Below are positions 28,180-35,502 of a stretch of DNA of 64,000 bases, one piece after another. How positions within the stretch are numbered: the first letter of the stretch is position 1; every line of letters begins with the position of its first letter. The stretch comes from DATBMA01 sp036555105. GTDB taxonomy: Bacteria > Actinomycetota > Acidimicrobiia > Spongiisociales > ZC4RG35. The position numbers were made by a program, and so were the translations under genes. The stretch lies in NCBI GenBank assembly GCA_036555105.1, contig DATBMA010000062.1, forward strand, positions 39,707 through 103,706, read 5' to 3'. The notes under the pieces were generated by a model. It ran no database searches. It was not told the DNA's origin and saw only the letters and a program-made list of their open reading frames with translations.

Positions 28180-29848
28180 GGGCAGCCGTAACCGCCTTTT
28201 CGATTTGCTCATGGACCTCGACGTTCCTGATGCGGTCGCCCGGCACCTCGACCAGCCAACCGGTGCCTTCTGCCAGGGCCGACTCCACCATCGGGATGAG
28301 GTCCTCGGCCGATTCGATCCGCCCGAAGGCGAGGCCGTGAAGCTCGGCCACCTTCCCGAAGCGCCGGTGGTGGGGGGTGGCGAACAACTGCTCGAACCCG
28401 GGCAAGGCGGACTGAGGCAAGAAGTGGAAGAGGCCCCCCCCGTCGTTGTTGTTGACGACGAACACAACCGGTGGCCGCGGCTCAACCAGCAGCCCGGCCT
28501 GGTCGTGCAGCATCGAGAGGTCCCCGGCCAGGGCAAGCACCGGCCCTCCCCGCCCCCAGCTAACTCCGAGAGCCGTGGAGACAAAGCCGTCGATTCCCGA
28601 TGCGCCCCGGTTGGCCAGGATCTCCGGTCCACCCGCTTCCATCACCAGGTCGAGGTCGCGGACCGGCATCGAGGAGCTGACGACCAGAGGATGTTCGCCC
28701 GCGATGCGCGCCACATCGCGGGCGGTGCGCGGCTCGCTCGGCTCGCCGAGCGCGTCGAGGGCGGCGTCGAGTGCGGCCCTCGCCACCGCCTCCGCCTCGG
28801 CCCAGCCCTCGAGCCAGCGCCCGGAGGGACGGGGAGTGGGTATCTCAGGCAAAGCCGAGTGGACAGCCACGGCCGACCGGGAAGGGTCAGACCATGCCCA
28901 GGGATCGAAGACGAGGCGGGGAATGTCGCTGTTGGCCAGTGTTGCCACCCGGCGTGAGAGGCCAACCCGTCCCAGCTGGATGATCACCTCCGGGCGGTGG
29001 CTCTCGGCGAACACGTCATGCCCGAGCAGGTAATGAGCGGTGCTTATGGCTCCTTGCCCTCTTGCCCCGGAGTGGGGCTCCGCGATCAGCGGCCAGCCAA
29101 GGGCGGCGGCCATTGCGGCGGCGACGGCGCCCCCTTCGGCCCGGCAATCGCCTGCGAGGACCAATCCCCGGGCCGCCTGCCACCTCTCGGCGACGGTGAC
29201 CCGCGGCATGGGGACGGGGGCGACCTCGCTCCAGGGCAAGCCGCCGGGGCGGCCATCCACGCCGGACTCGAAAGGACCTGCCGAGCTGCGGCCGTCGTCG
29301 GCGACGGGCACGGTCGGCTCCCTGAACCCGAGATTGAGGTGAACCGGGCCGGGCCGCCTCCCCATGCCGCGAGCGGCGGCCACACCCTGGCACACCACCG
29401 ACCGCCAGTACCCGTTCGAGGTCGGCAGGTCCTCAGCCGGGCCGACCTCGGCGAAGAAGCGCACGCGCTCGCCGTAGAGCTTGATCTGATCGATCACCTG
29501 GTTGGCTCCCGCCTGGCGCAGCTCGGGTGGGCGATCGGCGGTCAGAGCCAGCAAAGGAACACCGGCCGCGTCTGCCTCGACGATGGCCGGCAAGAGGTTG
29601 GCGGCGGCCGTGCCGGAGGTGGTGACAACGGCAGCCATGTCTCCGGCCAGCCCTGACCCGAGGGCGAGGAACCCGGCCGAGCGCTCGTCGATCTCGGTGG
29701 CGAGCTCGATGCCGGGATGGCCGGCCAACGCGAGCGCGAGAGCGGCCGACCTCGACCCTGGGGCGATGACGGCGCGCTTCACGCCGTTGCGCACCAGCTC
29801 GTCGACCATGACCATGGCTTCGGCAGTCGACGGGTTGGGGACAGTCAC
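28172..29848 (-). CDS. menD: 2-succinyl-5-enolpyruvyl-6-hydroxy-3-cyclohexene-1-carboxylate synthase
   Basis: A 558-residue thiamine-diphosphate enzyme that joins isochorismate and 2-oxoglutarate in menaquinone synthesis. Recognisable are IAPGSRSAALALAL and TEIDERSAGFLALG with the catalytic Glu, TTSGTAAANLLPAIVEA, LTADRPPELRQAGANQ, and the ThDP-binding GDLSMLHDQAGLL followed by NNNDGGG. The start is GTG at 29848, which overlaps the menC stop by four bases (GTGA). No menB, menE or menA is seen in the window. Confidence 0.96.
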   Translation of the reverse strand: MTVPNPSTAEAMVMVDELVRNGVKRAVIAPGSRSAALALALAGHPGIELATEIDERSAGFLALGSGLAGDMAAVVTTSGTAAANLLPAIVEADAAGVPLLALTADRPPELRQAGANQVIDQIKLYGERVRFFAEVGPAEDLPTSNGYWRSVVCQGVAAARGMGRRPGPVHLNLGFREPTVPVADDGRSSAGPFESGVDGRPGGLPWSEVAPVPMPRVTVAERWQAARGLVLAGDCRAEGGAVAAAMAAALGWPLIAEPHSGARGQGAISTAHYLLGHDVFAESHRPEVIIQLGRVGLSRRVATLANSDIPRLVFDPWAWSDPSRSAVAVHSALPEIPTPRPSGRWLEGWAEAEAVARAALDAALDALGEPSEPRTARDVARIAGEHPLVVSSSMPVRDLDLVMEAGGPEILANRGASGIDGFVSTALGVSWGRGGPVLALAGDLSMLHDQAGLLVEPRPPVVFVVNNNDGGGLFHFLPQSALPGFEQLFATPHHRRFGKVAELHGLAFGRIESAEDLIPMVESALAEGTGWLVEVPGDRIRNVEVHEQIEKAVTAALS

Positions 29849-30807
29849 GTCAGCACCTCGGCGGCCCAGCGCAGGCGGCGGAGGAGCTCTGCCGCGGTCT
29901 CGCGGCCCGCGGCCCAACGTTCCAAGAGGCCGGGGTCGGGGCTCGGTCGCCGCACTTCCATCCAGCCATCCTCCGCCAGCATCGGCTCGGTGACGACGTC
30001 TCCCTCGAGGAGGGCAACGGTCCCCAATCCGCATGCGTAAGGAAGGTCGGGGAGGTTGGCTGCGGCAGCTACGCCTGCCGCAATCCCCACCGAGGTCTCC
30101 AGCGCCGAGGACACCACTACCGGCAGCCCCGACCGGTCAGCCAAGTCGAGCGCCCTCCTGACTCCGCCCAGCGGCTGCACCTTGATGACCATCACATCGG
30201 CCCCGCCTGCTTCGGCCACCTCCAATGGATCCACCGCCATGCGAATTGCCTCGTCTGCTGCGATCGGAACCTCCACACGCTGACGAAGGGCGACCATGTC
30301 TTCGAGCGACCCCACCGGCTGTTCAACGTATTCGAGGTCGTAGATGGAAAGCTTGAAGATCTGTTCAACGGCGGTCTCCAGGTCCCAGGCGGCGTTCACA
30401 TCGATGCGCAGCCTGCCATCCGCGCCTAGGGCACCACGAACTGCGGCCACCCTTGCTTCGTCTTCCCCGGGGTCCTGACCGGGCTCCGCCACCTTCACTT
30501 TGGCAGTCGTGCAGCCGGAGCTCGCGACGAGCTCGGCCGCAATCTCGGGCGCCACCGCCGGCACGGTCACGTTCACGGGGATGCGCCGCCGGCGGGGCTC
30601 TGGGAGGGGCACACAGGCCGATTCGAGTGCCGACGCCAACCAACGGGTCGTCACCTCGGGTGGGTAATCGGGGAACGGCGAGAATTCACCCCAGCCGGCC
30701 GGCCCTCGCATCAGGACAGCGTCTCGCACCGTCACTCTGCGGAAACGATGCCTCATGGGAATGCTCACCGGATACAACTCGAGCTGCTCGAGCAGAGAGG
30801 CGCTCAT
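29845..30807 (-). CDS. menC: o-Succinylbenzoate synthase
   Basis: A 320-residue enolase-superfamily enzyme that dehydrates the MenD product chain to o-succinylbenzoate. The catalytic Lys pair lies in TTAKVKVAE, and the metal ligands are in RIDVNAAW, YVEQPVG and IAADEAI; the second catalytic Lys is in MVIKVQPLGG. ATG at 30807 overlaps the cytochrome stop by four bases and sits directly on the family N-terminus; the open frame further upstream belongs to the antisense of the cytochrome gene. Coupled to menD downstream. Confidence 0.94.
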   Translation of the reverse strand: MSASLLEQLELYPVSIPMRHRFRRVTVRDAVLMRGPAGWGEFSPFPDYPPEVTTRWLASALESACVPLPEPRRRRIPVNVTVPAVAPEIAAELVASSGCTTAKVKVAEPGQDPGEDEARVAAVRGALGADGRLRIDVNAAWDLETAVEQIFKLSIYDLEYVEQPVGSLEDMVALRQRVEVPIAADEAIRMAVDPLEVAEAGGADVMVIKVQPLGGVRRALDLADRSGLPVVVSSALETSVGIAAGVAAAANLPDLPYACGLGTVALLEGDVVTEPMLAEDGWMEVRRPSPDPGLLERWAAGRETAAELLRRLRWAAEVLT

Positions 30808-31109
30808 CCCGCTTCCTTCTCGCGAATGTAGGCGACGACACGATCGACCTGCTCGGCGGTGAGGGTTCGCTCGAAGGAGGGCATCCGCCCCTCCCCGCGG
30901 GTGATCGTCAACACGAGGTAGGAGTCTGGCTTGTCGGCGACCTCGGAGCCCGGACCCAGAGGAGGGCCGACGCCACCCTCGAGGTCGGCACCATGACAGT
31001 GCGCACACAACTGGTCATAGATCTCTGCCCCTGATGCATCCGCCGGAGGCCGGCCGACGCAAGCCGACAACATGCAGAAGACCATGCTGACGACGGCAAC
31101 GCGCTTCAT
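30804..31109 (-). CDS. Monohaem cytochrome c lipoprotein
   Basis: A 101-residue exported protein. The N-terminal MKRVAVVSMVFCMLSACVG is a signal peptide with a lipobox (LSAC). The haem site is CAHCH with an axial Met in EGRMPSFER; GPPLGPGSEVADKP lies between. These are the features of small class I c-type cytochromes that carry electrons outside the membrane. The ATG at 31109 is chosen because it begins the signal peptide; an in-frame start at 31172 would add 21 residues and spoil it. It lies 31 bases after manC and is coupled to menC, so electron carrier and menaquinone synthesis are expressed together. Confidence 0.85.
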   Translation of the reverse strand: MKRVAVVSMVFCMLSACVGRPPADASGAEIYDQLCAHCHGADLEGGVGPPLGPGSEVADKPDSYLVLTITRGEGRMPSFERTLTAEQVDRVVAYIREKEAG

Positions 31110-31140
31110 CGCAGTTGCGGCCACGCGGCGATGGTAAGCC

Positions 31141-32193
31141 TCAGGCCTCGTTTCGCTCGCCGAGCTTCTCAACCAGGCCCTTGACCATCTGTGAGTGCTG
31201 TCGCCCCACTACCAGAACCGCTTCGGGGGTCTCCACCACTACCACATCGTCGACTCCGGCCACCGACACCAGCCTCGAGGTCGAGCGCACGTATGAACCT
31301 GTGACCTCGTTGAGCAACACATCACCGAGCACGACGTTGCCATCTGCATCGTGTTGCTCGATGTCCCACAGCGCTTCCCAAGATCCGATGTCGGTCCAGC
31401 CGGCATCAAGCGGAATCACCATCCCCCGGTCGGTGCGCTCCATCACCGCGACATCAATCGAGATCGAAGGCGCGGACGAGAACCGCTCCCCGAGGGCGGT
31501 ACGGCGGCCGGAACGCTGGGCTTCATCGACTGCCTGCCGCACCAAGTCCAGCAGCTCCGGCTGGAAACGCTGCAGCTCGCCCAATACAACCGAGGCACGG
31601 AAGGCGAACATCCCCGAATTCCAGAGGTGCTCGTCTCCGGCCGCGTACACCGCCGCGGTCCCGGCGTCTGGCTTCTCGACGAACCTCTCGATCAAGTACC
31701 CCTCACCGATCGCTTCGCCGAGCTGGATGTACCCATATCCGGTCTCGGGGCGGGTTGGGGGGGCACCAAAGGTGACCAGCCAGCCCTCGCCGGCCGCCTC
31801 GACCGCCAGTTCGACCGCCACCTCGAATGCGGATAGGTCGCGAATGACGTGATCGGCGGGAAAGACCAAAAGAACCGGGTCGTTCGACCGTGTCATGGCC
31901 GCCGCGGCGATGGCGGGAGCCGTGTTGCGACCCTCGGGCTCCGAAAGGACCTCGCCGATGTCGAGATTCGACGAGCCAACCGCCCGCTCGAGGTCATCGA
32001 CATGGTCGACTCCCGAGACGATGACGGCCTTGCCCCACCGAGCGGTCCTTCGCACCGTGGCCGCGATCATCGGCTCGACTCCAAACAGCGGCTCGAACTG
32101 TTTGGGGTGCCGATGGGTCGAAAGCGGCCACAACCGCGTTCCCGATCCACCCGAAAGGATGACAGGGGTCGTGTCTATGTCGATCGAGGTTAT
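31141..32193 (-). CDS. manC: Mannose-1-phosphate guanylyltransferase
   Basis: About 350 residues. The nucleotide-binding loop VILSGGSGTRLWPLS opens the protein, followed by SEPEGRNTAPAIAAAA, VFPADHVI, ETGYGYIQLG, FVEKPD, LWNSGMFAF and AGWTDIGSW, all in family order. It makes GDP-mannose from mannose-1-phosphate and GTP. There is no ATG, GTG or TTG in frame between the upstream stop (32218-32220) and the GGSGTR loop. The first conventional in-frame codon is TTG at 32133, which would remove the catalytic loop. An ATA at 32193 lies ten bases after a strong AAGGAGG (32204-32210) and gives a normal N-terminus, so I use it; a base error in a former ATG is the alternative. Confidence 0.85.
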   Translation of the reverse strand: MTSIDIDTTPVILSGGSGTRLWPLSTHRHPKQFEPLFGVEPMIAATVRRTARWGKAVIVSGVDHVDDLERAVGSSNLDIGEVLSEPEGRNTAPAIAAAAMTRSNDPVLLVFPADHVIRDLSAFEVAVELAVEAAGEGWLVTFGAPPTRPETGYGYIQLGEAIGEGYLIERFVEKPDAGTAAVYAAGDEHLWNSGMFAFRASVVLGELQRFQPELLDLVRQAVDEAQRSGRRTALGERFSSAPSISIDVAVMERTDRGMVIPLDAGWTDIGSWEALWDIEQHDADGNVVLGDVLLNEVTGSYVRSTSRLVSVAGVDDVVVVETPEAVLVVGRQHSQMVKGLVEKLGERNEA

Positions 32194-32377
32194 AGGCCGC
32201 GTACCTCCTTCACGTTGTTAAGTATTTACCTGCGCGCATGAATGCACAGTGATGGCGAAACATGTGGTTACGCTGATCGCAGATCGGTCCTCACCGATGG
32301 CAGCGAGCGGAGAGGAGAGTGCCGGTAGACATCTCGTTTTCCACAACCACCACTAAACACGACAAGGAGTTCAACAG

Positions 32378-32644
32378 ATGGCAGTGAAGAAGGCGGCGGC
32401 CAAGAAGACCGCCAAGAAGGCCCCGGCCAAGAAGGCCCCGGCCAAGAAGACAGCGGCTAAGCGCGCCCCGGCCAAGAAGGCTCCGGCCAAGAAGACCGCC
32501 GCCAAGCGCGCCCCGGCCAAGAAGGCCCCGGCCAGGAAGGCAGCAGCCAAGAAGGCTCCGGCCAGGAAGGCAGCAGCCAAGAAGGCCCCCGCCCGCAAGA
32601 CCGCAAAGCGGGCACCGGCCAAGAAGGCAGCAAAGAAGCGCTGA
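32378..32644 (+). CDS. Histone H1-like Lys/Ala/Pro-rich DNA-binding protein
   Basis: An 88-residue, extremely basic protein made almost only of Lys, Ala, Pro and Arg in KKAPAKKA and RKAAAKKAPA type repeats. This matches the C-terminal tails of bacterial histone-H1-like proteins and of actinobacterial HupB, but without the HU domain. A good AAGGAG lies 11 bases before the ATG. It probably binds and compacts DNA non-specifically, or RNA. The 184 bases upstream (after manC) hold a possible -10 TACGCT at 32269. A perfect palindrome follows the stop. The repeats make a long antisense open frame, which I treat as a shadow. Confidence 0.85.
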   Translation: MAVKKAAAKKTAKKAPAKKAPAKKTAAKRAPAKKAPAKKTAAKRAPAKKAPARKAAAKKAPARKAAAKKAPARKTAKRAPAKKAAKKR

Positions 32645-32662
32645 GCTTCTGCAGTTCGAAAC

Positions 32663-32692
32663 CAGAAAGCCGGCCACGTGGCCGGCTTTCTG
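32663..32692. terminator. Perfect 30-base palindromic hairpin after the H1-like gene
   Basis: Both 15-base halves are exact reverse complements (starting cagaaagccggccac), giving a very strong GC-rich stem 18 bases after the stop. There is no clear T-tract, as is common in high-GC Actinobacteria. Placed between convergent genes it could end transcription from both sides. Confidence 0.65.
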
Positions 32693-32724
32693 CATTGACG
32701 GCATAGTGCCCCAACTCGCCGCTC

Positions 32725-33666
32725 TCAGCCTGCCTGTTCCAGGCTGCCGTACAGGCGGGACTCGAGCCGCCTCCGCATTCCCGCCGCCAATTGCGGATCG
32801 GCGGTCAGCGTCACCGCCCTCAGCCCATACGCCTCTGCTTCTTGGGCTCGATTCCGTGCCAGGGCGTGGTCCGCCAGCCGCCGGAAGGGGAGATCCAGAT
32901 TGGCGGTTTCCTGCTGGGCGGTCAGCTCGTCCACCCACTGCCATGCGGACAGATCGGTGGCGGCGTCTCGCTTCAGGGTCGCGTCGATCTGCAGCCGGCG
33001 CTCGCCCAAGCGCTCCGAGAGCGTGACCGCCGACTGAAAGGTTCGGGAGGAGGCCTCGTCTTCGCCGGCTGCTGCCAGGAGCTCCCCCAACCGGATCAGC
33101 AATGGGACGCGGTCACCGCCCGAGGCCAGACTCAGCTGTTCCAGTACGTCTTCGGCCCAGGTCCCGAGATCGGCGGATGGCCGCGGTCTTCGCCACTGCC
33201 GTTCTCCTTGTCGGAGGCGCCGAAGGAACTCCGGGCCAGGAGGCCCCGGCAGCCTGCCGACGATCCCATCGGAACGGCGTGAGGCCACTTCCCTGACGAG
33301 ATGCATGTGGCGCGGCGAGACGTTGATGGGACCCAGCTCGACCGGCAACATCAGGTGAATGTCTGCGATGGCAGTTGCCACTGGCACGCCGTCGTCGAGA
33401 CCGCACCGGAAGGCGAGCACCAGGCGTCCGTCGGGTGCCACAAAGGCGCCGGCCAGCTCCTCGAATCTAGAGCCGAGCCCGCACCAGTCTCGTACGGCGA
33501 CCCGCAGCGCCTCCTGGGGCAGCTCGCCGACTCGTACCACTACCTCGGGTACCGCCCAGAGGTCTACCTGCCTGAGATGCGACAGCATCACCCGGCCGAA
33601 ACGGTCGAAGACGACGGCCGCCGCGACGAGGGCGGGCTGTCCGGCGCCACGGACCTCCACGCTCAT
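32725..33666 (-). CDS. Degenerate Nudix domain fused to TPR-like repeats
   Basis: A 313-residue protein. Residues about 10-110 follow the Nudix fold pattern (ALVAAAVVFDRFGRVMLSHL, DLWAVPEVVVRVGELPQEAL) but the catalytic Nudix box is lost: where REUxEExGU is expected the sequence reads RVAVRDWCGL. The C-terminal half is helical with TPR-like units (AEDVLEQLSLAS, RLGELLAAAGEDEASSRTFQ, ALARNRAQEAEAYGLRAV). A scaffold or ligand-binding role is more likely than hydrolysis. It follows the coiled-coil gene by 97 bases on the same strand. No close family recognised. Confidence 0.6.
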   Translation of the reverse strand: MSVEVRGAGQPALVAAAVVFDRFGRVMLSHLRQVDLWAVPEVVVRVGELPQEALRVAVRDWCGLGSRFEELAGAFVAPDGRLVLAFRCGLDDGVPVATAIADIHLMLPVELGPINVSPRHMHLVREVASRRSDGIVGRLPGPPGPEFLRRLRQGERQWRRPRPSADLGTWAEDVLEQLSLASGGDRVPLLIRLGELLAAAGEDEASSRTFQSAVTLSERLGERRLQIDATLKRDAATDLSAWQWVDELTAQQETANLDLPFRRLADHALARNRAQEAEAYGLRAVTLTADPQLAAGMRRRLESRLYGSLEQAG

Positions 33667-33763
33667 CGACGGCGAGGGTACAGACGCCGGCCTGGGCGAG
33701 GCTGCCTACCGTCAGACGAGATCAGGGCTCAGTCGGGCTGGATCCGTGCCGAGAGCGGCCCGG

Positions 33764-35395
33764 TCAGTCGTCGTCCATGCCGATCGACACATGGGCGCAC
33801 TCGGTGCAGACCCGGCGGACGATGCCAACCGAAGTCGTGCTCACCTCGTACGAGTGCCTGTGATCGGTGGGCACCTTCGAGCCCTTGCGCAGCTTGCCCA
33901 GCCACCCGACCGACTCGGCGGGATGGTGGCCATCTGCGGCGTAGCGAACAGGTGCGGCGACCGCGGTCAGCGCCACCTCGGCCGGCGGGTGAACATCGGC
34001 CTCGAGTGGCGGGCGGAAGGTCCTGCCCGATTCATCGTGCGGCTTGCCGTTGTCCTGTGCCTTGTCGCGGCGCGACCGGCCGGATCGGCGGCCCGTTGGA
34101 GGGAGCTGACCACCATCATCGGCCGCGGCGGCCTCGGCCGCGATCCGTTCCGCTTCGATCCGCTCGGCCTCGATTCGCTCCGCTTCCAGACGCTCCGCCT
34201 CCAAGCGCTCGGACTCGATTCGCTCCGCTTCCAGACGCTCCGCTTCCAAGCGCTCGGACTCGAGCCGCTCGGCCTCTATGCGTTCCGCCTCCAATCGCTC
34301 TGCCTCGGCTATCTCTGCGGCCAGGCGAGCGGCCTCGACCCGCTCCGCCTCCAAGCGCTCTGCTACCAGCCGCTCAACCTCGGCCTGACGGGCAGCTTCG
34401 CGATCTGCCTCGGCCTGCTCGGCTGCAATCCGCTCCGCCTCCGCCTGCTCGGCTGCCAGCAACTCGGCGGCGATCCGTTCCGCCTGCAAGCGCTCTGCCA
34501 CCAGCCGCTCGACCTCGGCCTGACGAGCGGCTTCGCGCTCCGCCTCAACGCGCTCGGCTGCGATCCGCTCCGCCTCCGCCTGCTCGGCCGCCGCTTGTTC
34601 GGAGGCCAGCAACTGCGCGGCGACCTTTTCTGCCGCCGCCCTCTCAGCAGCAAGACGCCTGGCGTCGGCGCGTTCGGCCTTCTCCGCCGCCGCGCGCTCA
34701 GCCGCGAACAATTCCGCTGCGATCCGCTCCGCCTCTGCCTTCTCGGCCGTCAGGCGCTCGGTTTCGAGGCGCTCGGTTTCCAGGCGCTCGGCCTCCAGGG
34801 CCTGTCGCTCTGCCGCTATCAGCTCTGCTGCGATCCTCTTCGCCTCGGCCTCGGCAGCAATTCGCTCTGCCTCGGCCGCCGCCGCGACCTTCTCGGCAAT
34901 GGAGACGCCGGCTCCAACTGCTGGAAGCGGGCGCTCTTCGAAGGGATCTGGCTTCTTGGCCGGGGCCCGGGTTCGCTTGTTGGTGGCTCGCGGCACAGGC
35001 TGCAGCTCGACTCGAGGAGGCTCTTCGACTGCCTTGGAAGTGGGCTTGGGCCGCGGCTCGCGGACCGGCTTGGCCGGGGCAGGCGGTGGCTGCGACGCCA
35101 GCTTGCGGTTCCGACGCTTGTTCTTCTGCAGCCGCAACCACGCCTCTTGCATGGCCGTCACACCCTCGTATGCGAACAGAAGGGCGTCCTCGGCTATGAA
35201 CTCGAGCTGCTCGTCCTTGAAAACGAAGATGAAATGGTCTGAGACGATCCGCTCGACCTCGACATCAGCCAGATACCAACGGCCGATGACGTCGTCGCCG
35301 GCGGTTATCTCGAGGTTGAACTCGCCGATGTCGACGATCGCGGGCACGCCGCGACCGCCCTCTCCGGGCGTACGCACCTCACCCCGGAATCGCAC
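33764..35395 (-). CDS. Very long Glu/Ala/Arg coiled-coil protein with N-terminal beta domain and C-terminal CxxC
   Basis: A 543-residue protein in three parts. Residues 1-95 look globular and beta-rich (VPAIVDIGEFNLEITAGDD, HFIFVFKDEQLEFIAEDALL). A Pro/Lys-rich linker follows (about 95-160), then around 260 residues of charged heptad-like repeats such as ERLEAERIEAER and AAEQAEAERIAAE, which should form one long coiled coil. The C-terminus is less repetitive and ends RRVCTECAHVSIGMDDD, a lone CxxC that might bind a metal with a partner. The GTG start at 35395 has GAGG at good spacing. Possibly a cytoskeletal or polar scaffold; no family recognised. Confidence 0.7.
   Translation of the reverse strand: MRFRGEVRTPGEGGRGVPAIVDIGEFNLEITAGDDVIGRWYLADVEVERIVSDHFIFVFKDEQLEFIAEDALLFAYEGVTAMQEAWLRLQKNKRRNRKLASQPPPAPAKPVREPRPKPTSKAVEEPPRVELQPVPRATNKRTRAPAKKPDPFEERPLPAVGAGVSIAEKVAAAAEAERIAAEAEAKRIAAELIAAERQALEAERLETERLETERLTAEKAEAERIAAELFAAERAAAEKAERADARRLAAERAAAEKVAAQLLASEQAAAEQAEAERIAAERVEAEREAARQAEVERLVAERLQAERIAAELLAAEQAEAERIAAEQAEADREAARQAEVERLVAERLEAERVEAARLAAEIAEAERLEAERIEAERLESERLEAERLEAERIESERLEAERLEAERIEAERIEAERIAAEAAAADDGGQLPPTGRRSGRSRRDKAQDNGKPHDESGRTFRPPLEADVHPPAEVALTAVAAPVRYAADGHHPAESVGWLGKLRKGSKVPTDHRHSYEVSTTSVGIVRRVCTECAHVSIGMDDD
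34136..34890 (-). repeat. Tandem 15-30 base repeats encoding the coiled coil
   Basis: Units such as cgcttccagacgctccgcttccaagcgctcgg recur with drift on the plus strand, most regularly at 34140-34330, and translate on the minus strand to five-residue E(R/A)LEAER-type blocks. The array is cleanest near the 3' end of the gene and more diverged toward the start. Boundaries are approximate. Confidence 0.8.
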
Positions 35396-35426
35396 GACAT
35401 CCTCGCACAGCTGATCCCCTGACCCC

Positions 35427-35445
35427 GCCCGCAGAGTGAGCGGGC
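35427..35445 (-). terminator. Possible gcvP terminator hairpin
   Basis: A six-base GC stem (gcccgc/gcgggc) with a seven-base loop lies 58 bases after the gcvP stop and before the coiled-coil gene. There is no T-tract, so this is a weak call. Confidence 0.3.
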
Positions 35446-35502
35446 CCTGTCAAGTTCCCATCCCCGGCCGCTCCCGTCAAGGGAGAATCCGCCGGAGCGG
35501 GC

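Noticed and set aside
32291..32944. Minus-strand open frames antisense to the H1-like gene
   Set aside because: They are Leu/Ala/Gly repeats created by reverse-complementing Lys/Ala codons and lack start signals.
33301..35242. Plus-strand open frames opposite the coiled-coil gene
   Set aside because: Low-complexity mirror images of the repeat; the minus-strand frame has a normal globular N-terminus and start.
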